This document shows, piece by piece, positions 9,801 through 15,869 of a stretch of 61,128 nt of DNA. A model generated the notes under the pieces. The model saw only the letters and a program-made list of their open reading frames with translations, did not search any database and was not told the DNA's origin. The stretch is from a virus, in IMG/VR virus record IMGVR_UViG_3300030451_002095, positions 1 through 61,128 of that record; one strand, written 5' to 3'. The number at the start of each line of letters is the position of its first letter. Position 1 is the first letter of the stretch. Position numbers and translations under genes: made by a program.

Positions 9801-12286
9801 AAGACTTTTTTGAAAAAGAAGCTAAAAGACAGCTTAAGGAAGAAGGATTTGATAATCCTACGCAAGAACAGTTAGATGATAAAATTGCAGATGTTATTGA
9901 GCAGGTTCGTAAAAAACTTCCAGAAGAAAAGAATTTAGCTGAGTCTAAGAAAAAACAAAACGTATTTAAAAGAGGGTTAAACCTTTATAAGGATATTTTT
10001 AAGACGCTTGGAAACTTAATGAACAAGCACTCAGATTTATTTTTATTAATGGATAAAATATCTAAATTACCAGCAAGATTGTTTGAGGGGGTTACACAAA
10101 CTGAAATAACTCAAAGGGTAGATGATGCTACTCGAGAATATAAGCAAGGGATGTTAGTTTTTGATGCTCTTCTTATTGATAAATATAAAGAGCTGTTCGG
10201 GAAAAAATACAAAAAAATAGTAGGCTCTTTTACAAATAAAATTGCTAATGTTTCTTATAGAGACAGAAGTAGAATTGATAAGGCGCAGGCAGAGTATGAT
10301 GCTAACCCTACTAAAGAAAATCAAAAAAAGCTTGAAGATGAAATAGGAAGATTAGGAATAGACTTAAGTCCTAACCAAATGTATTACTTGTATAATCAAT
10401 ATAAAGACCCTTTAAATCATCCTGGTTTTGAGGCTCAGTTTGGAGAAAACTATCAAGATGTAATGAAAGATATAGAGGCCAGGTTAGAGAAAGATTATGC
10501 TCAATTGAAAAAATTTGCAGATTGGCAAGTAGACGTTTTGTTTCCTTTAATGTATCAAAAATATAATAAAGCATACAAGGACTTGTACAGAATTGACATG
10601 CCATATAATGTGAATTATGCAGGTATGGTGTATAGAGAAGGTATTGAGCCAGAAGGGGTGGACTTACTATCTGGAAAACCTCAGTATCATAATGTGGTTT
10701 CAGCGAACTCTACTAAGTTAAGAGTAAATAGTAAGAAAGCTATTAAACCTGTGGACGGTACAGACGCTTTATATACCTATGCTCGAGACATGGAATATTT
10801 CAGTGCGTATGGTAGGGTGGTTAATGATATGCAAAAGTTATTTAGTAATGAAATAATAAAACAAACTATTGATAATATTTACGCTGGAAATGTTAACGAG
10901 ATGATTTCGGTTGCTATTGAAAAATTAGCCAACAAAGGAAACTTTAAAGACAATCTTCAGTTTGACACAGCGGTAAATATAATGCAAGACTTGTTTATAC
11001 TTTCTCGTTTAGGTATTAACCCTGTAGTTACTTTAAAACAGTTAACGTCTTTTGTTACTTATGCTAATGATATTGGTTTTGTTAATTGGATGAAGAACGC
11101 GGCAGCCTCTCGTTTGCTTAGTGGAAAATCTGTAACAGAGGTATGGAAAGAGATAGCTGCCAACTCAGTGTACCTACAGGATAGGGACGCTAAAAGCATT
11201 ACTAAGGCTTTAGAGATGTATACGGATAAAAAGTTAAACGAGGGAGATCCTATCCGTAATGTGACAGGATTACGAGCGGACCAAAGACAAACCTTGATGG
11301 ATATTTTAATGTATACTACAAGGATTGGGGATAGAGGAGCTATTTACTTAGGAGGGGTTCCTAACTATGTGTATTATAAAAATCAAGCCTTAAAAGCAGG
11401 AAAGACCGAACAAGAAGCTATAGATATAGCGATTAAAAAGTTTGAAAGAGATACTAAACGAACTCAGCAGTCTACCGATCTACAAGATAGAGATTATTAT
11501 CAAACTCGTAATTTCTATATGAGAGCTATTAATATGTTCTTAACAACTCCTAAGCAATATTTAAGAAAAGAAGTTTATGCTATGAGAAACTTCTATCGTC
11601 TTATGGCCTCAGGAGGTAAAGAAGGAAAGGGTACTAAGTTTCAAAACTTTAGAACATTTGTTACTTACCATGTTGTAATGCCTATGTTCTTCCAGTATGT
11701 AGCTAACGGTTTCCCTGGATTATTAGCTGACTGGGATGAAGAAGATAAAAGCGATTTAATGAGAGCTGCCGCTTTAGGAAACGTAAACGCTTTAGTTATA
11801 TGGGGAGAGATAGCTGTAAACACAGCTAATATAGTTCAAGGAAAACCAGAGTCTTTTATTGGGTTTAAAAACCTTCCTTTACTACAGCAATTTGAAATAT
11901 TCTTTAAGAACCTATACAGATATAGAACGTATAAAACTCCAGAGAAAAAAGAAGAGGCTGGATTTAAGGCTCTAAGAAGTTTAGGAGAATTTACAGGCCT
12001 GCCTATAAATAATATTAATAAAATATTCCAAAACCTAAAAGCTTTAGAGAAAGGAGAGGAAGACCCAGGCAAAGTGTTAATGAGATTGTTTAACTATAGT
12101 GAGTATCAAATTAAAAGTGAAGCTGAAAGATCTCAAAAAAGAAAGAAAGAAAGAAAGAAAAGCACTAAAAACGGAAACCCAATGATGCAAGAGAACCCAA
12201 TGATGCAAGAGAATCCGATGATGAAAGAAAATCCAATGATGAAAGGAAATCCTATGAAGAGAGAAAACCCTATGATGAAAAAATAA
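3845..12286 (+). CDS. Giant polyvalent virion protein with zinc-metallopeptidase domain, 2813 aa
   Basis: The largest gene of the phage. Two copies of a 'YFV-TGYNGT--D' motif occupy residues 8-55, followed by acidic low-complexity repeats containing NTAQPEV. A zincin motif H1221-E-I-F-H1225 has a likely third ligand E1281 (EEQVAELFALLA). Long Lys/Glu helical regions follow, and the last 700 residues resemble domains of phage 'large polyvalent proteins'. The C-terminus carries six NPMM-type repeats. Such proteins are usually packaged and delivered with the DNA (family knowledge). No RNA-polymerase DxDxD motif was found, unlike giant proteins of crAss-like phages. The peptidase call rests on the motif. 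Confidence 0.65.
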   Translation: MNEEAIKDGYNYFVQTGYNGTIDDYKALLQQNNEAFNDTYKYFVNTGYNGTVEDFQTLVGVTEVNVTDTEKKNSKSSQEVEEMLVSGIPQVQDIDGTLESSESKINQDNTAQPEVNQNEQDVNQDNTAQPEVNVDEQEVDQSQGTQQKVDQEILDRFAAIQQLEQDWWIKRAKGNKEQAALDFSTTRKGDLTEAELNEYMSLGGVNAVPIEDDNNQATEIIQPQQIVQRSEKFGGGKALLNTIKNIFKGQDSSGDRAYNREYFAETADGERVDPELKKYIESDDQFTQSLQHVSPRAIADPESSTIPLMEYHFTQHGYHFEAADAAGDGMNAYGYRKEGDKWFKVKHYVNLDRLWSKASTAKALRDFLEENREDTREYVELTKGDLEKQTVFHDQDQVDRTVKKMTEREDALRDDIKSYLKQVRDYNTIKDLPEDEVIYIEDINGKQMATTPAALLQELKFQRQKLVRERENLINIGSELDRDIGLWYMLRGQQGSRSGSFLQNMVSGGASDIGAFGMDFVIDTGTEIAGLFDEDLDTDAVKKQIKFGQDGERPNMSPFSQYANRTTQRMESEKGIVGGAEAAFDQALGMENRERIRQKMERENIFVEDNPFSNEDLEGGKKGWWEWVGNLGFYGAARSIPAMVGPGKIRLLNMGGQAYTYLNKEMAGNEFFDDISEGEKKLFAIPLAVVIGVLENVGFRNMKQMNSISSKVLMNVLGKSGKDVTGRNFKQLVKAEVNSMIAQGLIRVGNAGVAEFETGFMQELADITFKSIYNTVRDSDAFQTPKSTEEFFGQLLVGATSEMIGGFVIGTPGAIVYAAKDGDFTQVSDDTFKVFEEVHNQKPVRDSFVAKIKQKILDGSMTKEEGDRQIAIYDQVVGVMNQIPTDLPMSSKKKLLGNLLRQQELNDYIDKYNKQLTKKQQSELNFLKDQVDVIIKEGDKINEIVKKTKKETGEETQDVEVTDQEARESLEQDNELNAQLEKRGMPNSGQKLITQETINERKEKLRQEKLNNQKNKKDAIQESSTTQVDVQTQTTDSGQMGTQDVTGETTTEGQVESETDTGTQKETEVGDPSIEQEVGDLTAAMGGPIDNQTEGSPETTTQTTTSSVEVDSETNNVTMQKSDGTSVSLPGVSVSDNVTVTETAGDPTVVRIQKTLLDQAKKAGKAIKKLLPNVNIVIHATEEAYNQAVSQDSKGTKGTFAPATNTIHINAPKASRTTIPHEIFHAILFNKLGIDKNIQEVTDRMLKAVIKAVKDPKIKKDLQDFADGYAIEDQSEEQVAELFALLAANYAKLNKPSKNIIKRWLQAIANKLGIPASITTDFTKTEQDIVDFFNILAGKVQTGEEIQESDIEVITKKPKKKTKKSEKKPKKEMTKEEEAKIADELYVESKIKEEEQKEKEKRKAYEEREAELEQIMRDETGLQDPTIGYVMEQIHSYFSGITKQDFDKFGDPNLRKGNPALNFLLRRNASPLDTQSIELSEIAGIEITEQDFIDYMVDRSNNPGKYVKSKEKNQKDIKNKKAGLDKLIRMYNMNPKGFIGTNIYSLQDLENWAASLGFGIGRARVRDKSAYDYGRLTGYYLTKNGRFFNPRSKEKNQKNIDEKNQKVFNKEDNPIDIINDARNQNFTDPAIYDYLTRVRKFPKREIKELMKVYDETLQTVPPSVGAVKGGMLNGLKLYNRVFKKYIQLQKANVKNKSKKSQQEIMDLTMDYLKSQPEFKALKDKGSDILSTKQRVIEIDMVKALAGPTSPDLAQSIKKSILILNSKKLGVREIKEIQRELRNFLRKVLPKDLYTKKNVTDLLKEINEATPDNIENIKNKIVEFAAEKNNIRLAEEVEKLLNPKDRVKINNILKGVGIDDATRKRLDGIRRLLNPKSKDGNLKTDIGVRDYLAKLEERYNEINKKAKKTDQDFKDMTDLQMAMNLINAQELMSDKDIAKVATLSQLKDELTQIILTGRTKFKEELRASHLEYVRQFKEVWQDITGKKDFFEKEAKRQLKEEGFDNPTQEQLDDKIADVIEQVRKKLPEEKNLAESKKKQNVFKRGLNLYKDIFKTLGNLMNKHSDLFLLMDKISKLPARLFEGVTQTEITQRVDDATREYKQGMLVFDALLIDKYKELFGKKYKKIVGSFTNKIANVSYRDRSRIDKAQAEYDANPTKENQKKLEDEIGRLGIDLSPNQMYYLYNQYKDPLNHPGFEAQFGENYQDVMKDIEARLEKDYAQLKKFADWQVDVLFPLMYQKYNKAYKDLYRIDMPYNVNYAGMVYREGIEPEGVDLLSGKPQYHNVVSANSTKLRVNSKKAIKPVDGTDALYTYARDMEYFSAYGRVVNDMQKLFSNEIIKQTIDNIYAGNVNEMISVAIEKLANKGNFKDNLQFDTAVNIMQDLFILSRLGINPVVTLKQLTSFVTYANDIGFVNWMKNAAASRLLSGKSVTEVWKEIAANSVYLQDRDAKSITKALEMYTDKKLNEGDPIRNVTGLRADQRQTLMDILMYTTRIGDRGAIYLGGVPNYVYYKNQALKAGKTEQEAIDIAIKKFERDTKRTQQSTDLQDRDYYQTRNFYMRAINMFLTTPKQYLRKEVYAMRNFYRLMASGGKEGKGTKFQNFRTFVTYHVVMPMFFQYVANGFPGLLADWDEEDKSDLMRAAALGNVNALVIWGEIAVNTANIVQGKPESFIGFKNLPLLQQFEIFFKNLYRYRTYKTPEKKEEAGFKALRSLGEFTGLPINNINKIFQNLKALEKGEEDPGKVLMRLFNYSEYQIKSEAERSQKRKKERKKSTKNGNPMMQENPMMQENPMMKENPMMKGNPMKRENPMMKK
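12176..12283 (+). repeat. Six tandem 18-bp units encoding NPMM(Q/K)(E/G/K)
   Basis: Six in-frame 18-bp units end exactly at the stop codon of the giant protein. The first two are nearly identical in DNA; later ones drift (one reads NPMKRE). They give a Met/Asn/Pro-rich flexible tail. An A/G tetranucleotide tract (GAAA repeats) lies just upstream at about 12137-12160. Confidence 0.9.
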
Positions 12287-12290
12287 ATAT

Positions 12291-12524
12291 ATGAGAGATT
12301 TTAACGAAGACCTTTGTATGAGGCATAGTTATAATTTACTATTAGGAAAAAAAACTTTAGACGAATTACTACAGGAAACAGCTCGCCTTTATGTAATGTT
12401 TAATCCGCAACGAGAATATGTTCCTATGGAAGATGATGTTTATGATGTTCTTATAGATTACTTTACGCACACTGAGGAATACGAAAAGTGCGCAGAATTA
12501 CTTAAAGCTAAGAAAAAACTTTAA
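12291..12524 (+). CDS. Hypothetical protein, 77 aa
   Basis: A small helical protein (NLLLGKKTLDELLQETARLYVMFNP) with an acidic centre and a KAKKKL tail. It is the last gene of the rightward late block, 4 bases after the giant gene. Its stop codon overlaps that of the minus-strand gene at 12521, so two transcription units meet tail to tail with no visible terminator. Function unknown. Confidence 0.6.
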   Translation: MRDFNEDLCMRHSYNLLLGKKTLDELLQETARLYVMFNPQREYVPMEDDVYDVLIDYFTHTEEYEKCAELLKAKKKL

Positions 12525-12904
12525 ATTTCGCTTTCAAATTTTATGTGGTCTTTATAATCCCTATTCCTGTTGTACTGGTCTACTAAAAAATTCTTACTAT
12601 AATTTTCCCTTTCAGCCTCCAGTTTGTAATAAAGAAAAGCTTGAAACCCGTTTACATGAGAGTCAGTAGGAAAGAAGTATTTCCATCCTTTTGACACCCC
12701 TTTGTTTATGTAATAGCAAAAAGCCACCCCTATTTTCCCTGTGTTTTTTCTAAAATTAATTACTGCGGTATGGTCTGATGTAGGAATAACTTCTTTAACT
12801 GAGAAAGTTTCTTGGTTTTTATTTCCCTCTCTGTTGGGTTTTGAAAAGCGTTTTGCTATCTCTTTACTAAACTTATTTAACTCTTTAGCTATTTCTTTTT
12901 TCAT
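12521..12904 (-). CDS. Hypothetical protein, 127 aa
   Basis: A basic protein with a helical N-terminus (KKEIAKELNKFSKEIAKRF) and a beta/alpha region. I prefer the ATG at 12904, which overlaps the upstream HNH gene by only 20 bases, over the in-frame ATG at 12931. It is the last gene of the leftward operon. No family recognised. Confidence 0.55.
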   Translation of the reverse strand: MKKEIAKELNKFSKEIAKRFSKPNREGNKNQETFSVKEVIPTSDHTAVINFRKNTGKIGVAFCYYINKGVSKGWKYFFPTDSHVNGFQAFLYYKLEAERENYSKNFLVDQYNRNRDYKDHIKFESEI

Positions 12905-13247
12905 TTTGTTGTCTTCTTTTGGCGGTAGCAATTCGGTGGCAATTAGAGCATCTCACTTCACATTTATCCATCTCTTCCATGATAGCCTCTCTACTGTATG
13001 AGGTTCGAGACATATCTGAAATGTTCATTATTTTTTCCCCTACCACATGATCGAAGTCTAATACTAACGGATTATCTTCTCCACAATCTACACAACAACT
13101 TCGACTTTTAACCCACCTTACAAAGTTTTTATTTTTCTTTTTTTGACTCTTATTTCTGGCTCGAGTCCGAGCCTTTATTTTTTCTTTATTAGCCTCGTAA
13201 TGACGTTTACTGGCTGCCGCTTGATCCTTCTTACTTTTGTACGCCAT
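12885..13247 (-). CDS. HNH endonuclease
   Basis: A 120-aa protein. The first 45 residues are a Lys/Arg-rich DNA-binding-like arm. An HNH core follows: a zinc-binding C52-x2-C55, D66-H67 in 'LDFDHV', and C100-x2-C103-H104 in 'EVRCSNCHR'. HNH enzymes nick or cut DNA with a single metal ion. It is far from the terminase genes, so a free-standing or homing role is as likely as packaging. It is basic, unlike the acidic early proteins upstream. Confidence 0.85.
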   Translation of the reverse strand: MAYKSKKDQAAASKRHYEANKEKIKARTRARNKSQKKKNKNFVRWVKSRSCCVDCGEDNPLVLDFDHVVGEKIMNISDMSRTSYSREAIMEEMDKCEVRCSNCHRIATAKRRQQNEKRNS

Positions 13248-13267
13248 TTTTAGTTCGGGATGGCCAG

Positions 13268-13288
13268 ATAACTACTATGTCTGGATCG
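13268..13288. other. Intergenic stem-loop
   Basis: CCAGATA-ACTACTA-TGTCTGG can form a 7-bp stem (one G-T pair) in the 44-base gap between the HNH gene and the next leftward gene. There is no T-run, so it is not a typical terminator. Role unknown. Confidence 0.35.
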
Positions 13289-13291
13289 GTA

Positions 13292-13483
13292 TTAAACTTC
13301 ATCGGATAAGGATTGATTAATATCTACTAACTCTTTTATGAGGGATTGGATTTTCTTTTTTGCCTCCTCATGATCTCTATCCATTAAATCTTCGTAAAGC
13401 TCAGTGCCGAAGTCGTGAATCCTGTCACAGATATATGTAATGTGTGTTATAGATTTGTTGTCTTCAGGCGCTATACGAGGCAT
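13292..13483 (-). CDS. Hypothetical protein, 63 aa
   Basis: A small acidic helical protein with 'YICDRIHDFGTELYEDLMDRDHEEAKKKIQ' character, a possible small alpha-helical regulator. It lies in the leftward replication operon between a DnaA-like and an HNH gene, 20 bases after the former. No family recognised. Confidence 0.55.
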   Translation of the reverse strand: MPRIAPEDNKSITHITYICDRIHDFGTELYEDLMDRDHEEAKKKIQSLIKELVDINQSLSDEV

Positions 13484-13503
13484 TAGTTCGTCATAAAATA
13501 AAG

Positions 13504-13932
13504 TTATTTCCCGTTTGTAACTATGTTCTTTAACTCTTTTAACTGTTCTTGAACATTATTTAATGACAAATTTAACATTTTATTTTGTTCATGCAACAAT
13601 TTCAGCTCTTTTTTTAATTGCAAAGGTTTTATGTCGTCATACTCTCCCATTTCTCCCTCCCACAAAGTAAGTATAGCTTGATAATCTCTTTCTAATTCTA
13701 CATCCCATTTTCTCATAAACGGAAACTCTTTTACTGCGTGCAATATAGTTGCATGATTTTTTCTGAAAGCCATTCCTATACTATTATAAGACATCAAACA
13801 CTTTTCTCTCATTAAAGTGTAGGCCATTGCTCGGGCTTTTATGTAAGTGTAGGTTCTGGTTTTTGATTCAATATCAATTTCGTAGTGAGAGTTTATTATG
13901 TTTTTGATTGCTCTTACTTTTTCCTGTAACAT
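13504..13932 (-). CDS. DnaA domain-IV-like DNA-binding protein with coiled-coil tail
   Basis: A 142-aa protein. Residues about 27-70 (YIKARAMAYTLMRE, SYNSIGMAF, HATILHAV) follow the DnaA domain IV pattern, in which a basic helix-turn-helix is followed by an 'HsTV-ha' signature helix that reads DnaA boxes. There is no AAA+ ATPase domain. The C-terminal half (about 100-140) is a predicted coiled coil. It probably binds origin-like DNA as an initiator, loader or competitor of host DnaA (inference). A second such protein lies at 21047. It overlaps the upstream gene by 59 bases. Confidence 0.65.
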   Translation of the reverse strand: MLQEKVRAIKNIINSHYEIDIESKTRTYTYIKARAMAYTLMREKCLMSYNSIGMAFRKNHATILHAVKEFPFMRKWDVELERDYQAILTLWEGEMGEYDDIKPLQLKKELKLLHEQNKMLNLSLNNVQEQLKELKNIVTNGK

Positions 13933-14251
13933 TTAATTTTTTATTTAAGTTAAGTAAATCTAAGTATTCGTCCATTGAAACTAATTGTATGTCTGATAAA
14001 ACAATAACATCTTCTTGTTCTTTAATTTTTAAAACCTCTAAAGCGAAGGTTACTGGATCTCCATCGTCATCTATAACCACCCCTCCTATTACCGTAGAAG
14101 TAAGATTGCTTGTAGGTATATTGTCTACGTTTTTTTCTATAAACTTAGCTATCTTAATACCGGTTCGGATATCCAGTTGTTGAAGGGTTTCTACAAACTC
14201 TTCCGCAATATCATACCCCGCCTCCTTTATAAACCTCGGTTTTACATCCAT
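13874..14251 (-). CDS. Hypothetical protein, 125 aa
   Basis: A mixed alpha/beta protein with an acidic central hairpin (VVIDDDGDPVTFALEVLKI) and a basic tail. It overlaps the VRR-NUC gene at its start (41 bases) and the DnaA-like gene at its end (59 bases), as expected in a compact operon. Function unknown. Confidence 0.55.
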   Translation of the reverse strand: MDVKPRFIKEAGYDIAEEFVETLQQLDIRTGIKIAKFIEKNVDNIPTSNLTSTVIGGVVIDDDGDPVTFALEVLKIKEQEDVIVLSDIQLVSMDEYLDLLNLNKKLNVTGKSKSNQKHNKLSLRN

Positions 14252-14459
14252 GTTTGTTTAACTCTTTTAATCTATATTCTTGTAATTTAGTTAGTTTCCC
14301 ATTTGGTTTTTTAACTTCTGAAAACAAAACTGGGCAGTCTGGAGGGATGGCAAGGAGGTCGGGTATACCATTCTTATTAGTCTTGATTAGCTTAAGAACG
14401 TAGTATCCGTCCGCCTCCAATTGCTTAATCCTTTTGCTTTGTATTTGTTGTTCGGTCAT
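14211..14459 (-). CDS. VRR-NUC domain nuclease
   Basis: An 82-aa stand-alone VRR-NUC protein of the PD-(D/E)XK fold. The core is G31-I-P-D34-LLAI, F-S-E48-V-K50-KPNGKLTKLQ60, in which D34, E48 and K50 match the metal and catalytic positions and Q60 the conserved glutamine. Stand-alone phage VRR-NUC enzymes are structure-selective nucleases acting on replication or recombination junctions (family knowledge). It sits beside helicase and primase genes, which fits processing of replication intermediates. Confidence 0.85.
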   Translation of the reverse strand: MTEQQIQSKRIKQLEADGYYVLKLIKTNKNGIPDLLAIPPDCPVLFSEVKKPNGKLTKLQEYRLKELNKHGCKTEVYKGGGV

Positions 14460-14634
14460 ATTTATAGTCTAAATAAAATCCTATAGCTACTATTACATTC
14501 ATTCCTATTGATGATAATATTTCTACAACATCATGAAAATTATGAATCGATAAATGAATATGTCCAACTACCCAAAAAGGTATTGCTAAATTCTGGCTGA
14601 TCCAAATTAGCGTGAAAATAATAAACCTTTTCAT
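14425..14634 (-). CDS. Small membrane protein, two predicted TM segments
   Basis: A 69-aa protein with hydrophobic segments at about 2-24 and 36-57, then a basic polar tail. Function unknown; a membrane-acting early protein is possible. A TAACTTTG sequence ends 5 bases before its ATG, inside the end of the upstream helicase gene, and may act as a promoter. It overlaps the VRR-NUC gene by 35 bases. Confidence 0.5.
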   Translation of the reverse strand: MKRFIIFTLIWISQNLAIPFWVVGHIHLSIHNFHDVVEILSSIGMNVIVAIGFYLDYKYDRTTNTKQKD

Positions 14635-14636
14635 TA

Positions 14637-15869
14637 TTACAAAGTTAACAAATCTCGCTTAAAATGTGTAAGCGTATAATCTTTCTTCTTAACCACGGCT
14701 TTATAGATGTCTTTTTCAATACCTCCTTTACTGAAAACCCAGTACACTTCGTTCTTTAATCTATCTTTAGTTGTCATCCGGTCTCTCGATTGCCAATAAG
14801 AGGTTGCGCTGAAATCAATATTATAATAAACCAAACAGTCGGCTTGACGTAAAGATATTCCCTCTCTACCGCTAACTATCTGTAACGCAATGTTTTTTGA
14901 AGTGGTATTAAAGCAATCCAACTCTGTACATATATCGTCTCCAAATACTTTTTTTAAGGCGTTTAGTTCTTCTTTAAACTTATAGAATATCCCTATCTTT
15001 TTAGATTTAAAATAATTTTTTATAAAGGTAGCTTTACTTAAATCTAACACCATTGAATTGCCGCTCTCAAATTTAATTGTTCCGCTACATAATTGATGTA
15101 CTTTAGTCATTAGTTTTACTGCGGTATCAGCTAATATTACTTCAGACTCACCCTCTACTACCAGGTCTTTTTGAAGGGTTTTTATTAATTTTTTAGTAGA
15201 TCCCTGTATATCTACTTCTAAAATATGTTCATTAGTTTGAACTTTAAATCCAGCTTCTTTTTGGCTAAAGTTTATAGTATAGGGAGACATTTTATCTAAA
15301 ATCTCTTTACTTCCTTTTGAGTAGTCATTAATATACATACCTCCTATTTTTTTTCTAACAACCTTTACAAATCTTTGAGCAAAAGAATAGAAGTTTTTAA
15401 ATTCTACAAAAGGATTATTAGGAATAAAATTAACTTGATGATACATTTGACAATACGACTCAGGTGTAGGTGTTCCACTTAATAGTATTACATAAGGGTT
15501 GGATCTAAAAATTAAACGCGAAACTTTTTTAGAACGACCACTTGGTTTTGGAAAGGCTCCCATTCCATGAGCCTCGTCACAAACTACCACATCCCATCCG
15601 GTTTGTTTGATTTTATGTAGCGATTCATAATTAATAACCTGTAATTCAAAGTTAGGGTTTAATAACTGATAATCGTTTTCTATACTGGATATCGCTTTCT
15701 TTTTGGTAATAAACAAAACTTTTTTAACGTGTAGGTTTTGACATATTCCTAAGCTGGTTAAGGTTTTTCCAGTTCTTACTTCCATTGCTAAATATAAAAA
15801 CCGGTGTTGTTTTAGTATTCCTACTCCGTTAGATATAATGTTTTTTTGATAATCTCTAAACTCTATCAT
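14637..15869 (-). CDS. SNF2/superfamily 2 DNA helicase
   Basis: A 410-aa two-domain SF2 ATPase. Q-motif-like FRDYQ is at 4-8, Walker A E30-VRTGKT36, motif II D98-EAH101, motif III SGTP 131-134 and a motif VI variant QSRDRMTTKDR near the C-terminus. The spacing fits a compact SNF2-like phage helicase. It would hydrolyse ATP to translocate on or remodel replication DNA. It overlaps the primase-helicase gene by 4 bases (ATGA), so the two are translationally coupled. Confidence 0.85.
   Translation of the reverse strand: MIEFRDYQKNIISNGVGILKQHRFLYLAMEVRTGKTLTSLGICQNLHVKKVLFITKKKAISSIENDYQLLNPNFELQVINYESLHKIKQTGWDVVVCDEAHGMGAFPKPSGRSKKVSRLIFRSNPYVILLSGTPTPESYCQMYHQVNFIPNNPFVEFKNFYSFAQRFVKVVRKKIGGMYINDYSKGSKEILDKMSPYTINFSQKEAGFKVQTNEHILEVDIQGSTKKLIKTLQKDLVVEGESEVILADTAVKLMTKVHQLCSGTIKFESGNSMVLDLSKATFIKNYFKSKKIGIFYKFKEELNALKKVFGDDICTELDCFNTTSKNIALQIVSGREGISLRQADCLVYYNIDFSATSYWQSRDRMTTKDRLKNEVYWVFSKGGIEKDIYKAVVKKKDYTLTHFKRDLLTL
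14640..14647 (-). promoter_or_regulatory. Possible internal TAnnTTTG promoter
   Basis: On the minus strand TAACTTTG lies 5 bases before the ATG of the membrane-protein gene. The spacing equals that of the elements at 815 and 36112, but it is inside coding sequence and could be chance. Confidence 0.3.

Noticed and set aside
3845-12286. RNA polymerase domain in the giant protein
   Set aside because: No DxDxD or other polymerase motif was found by eye; only the zincin and polyvalent-type regions are supported.
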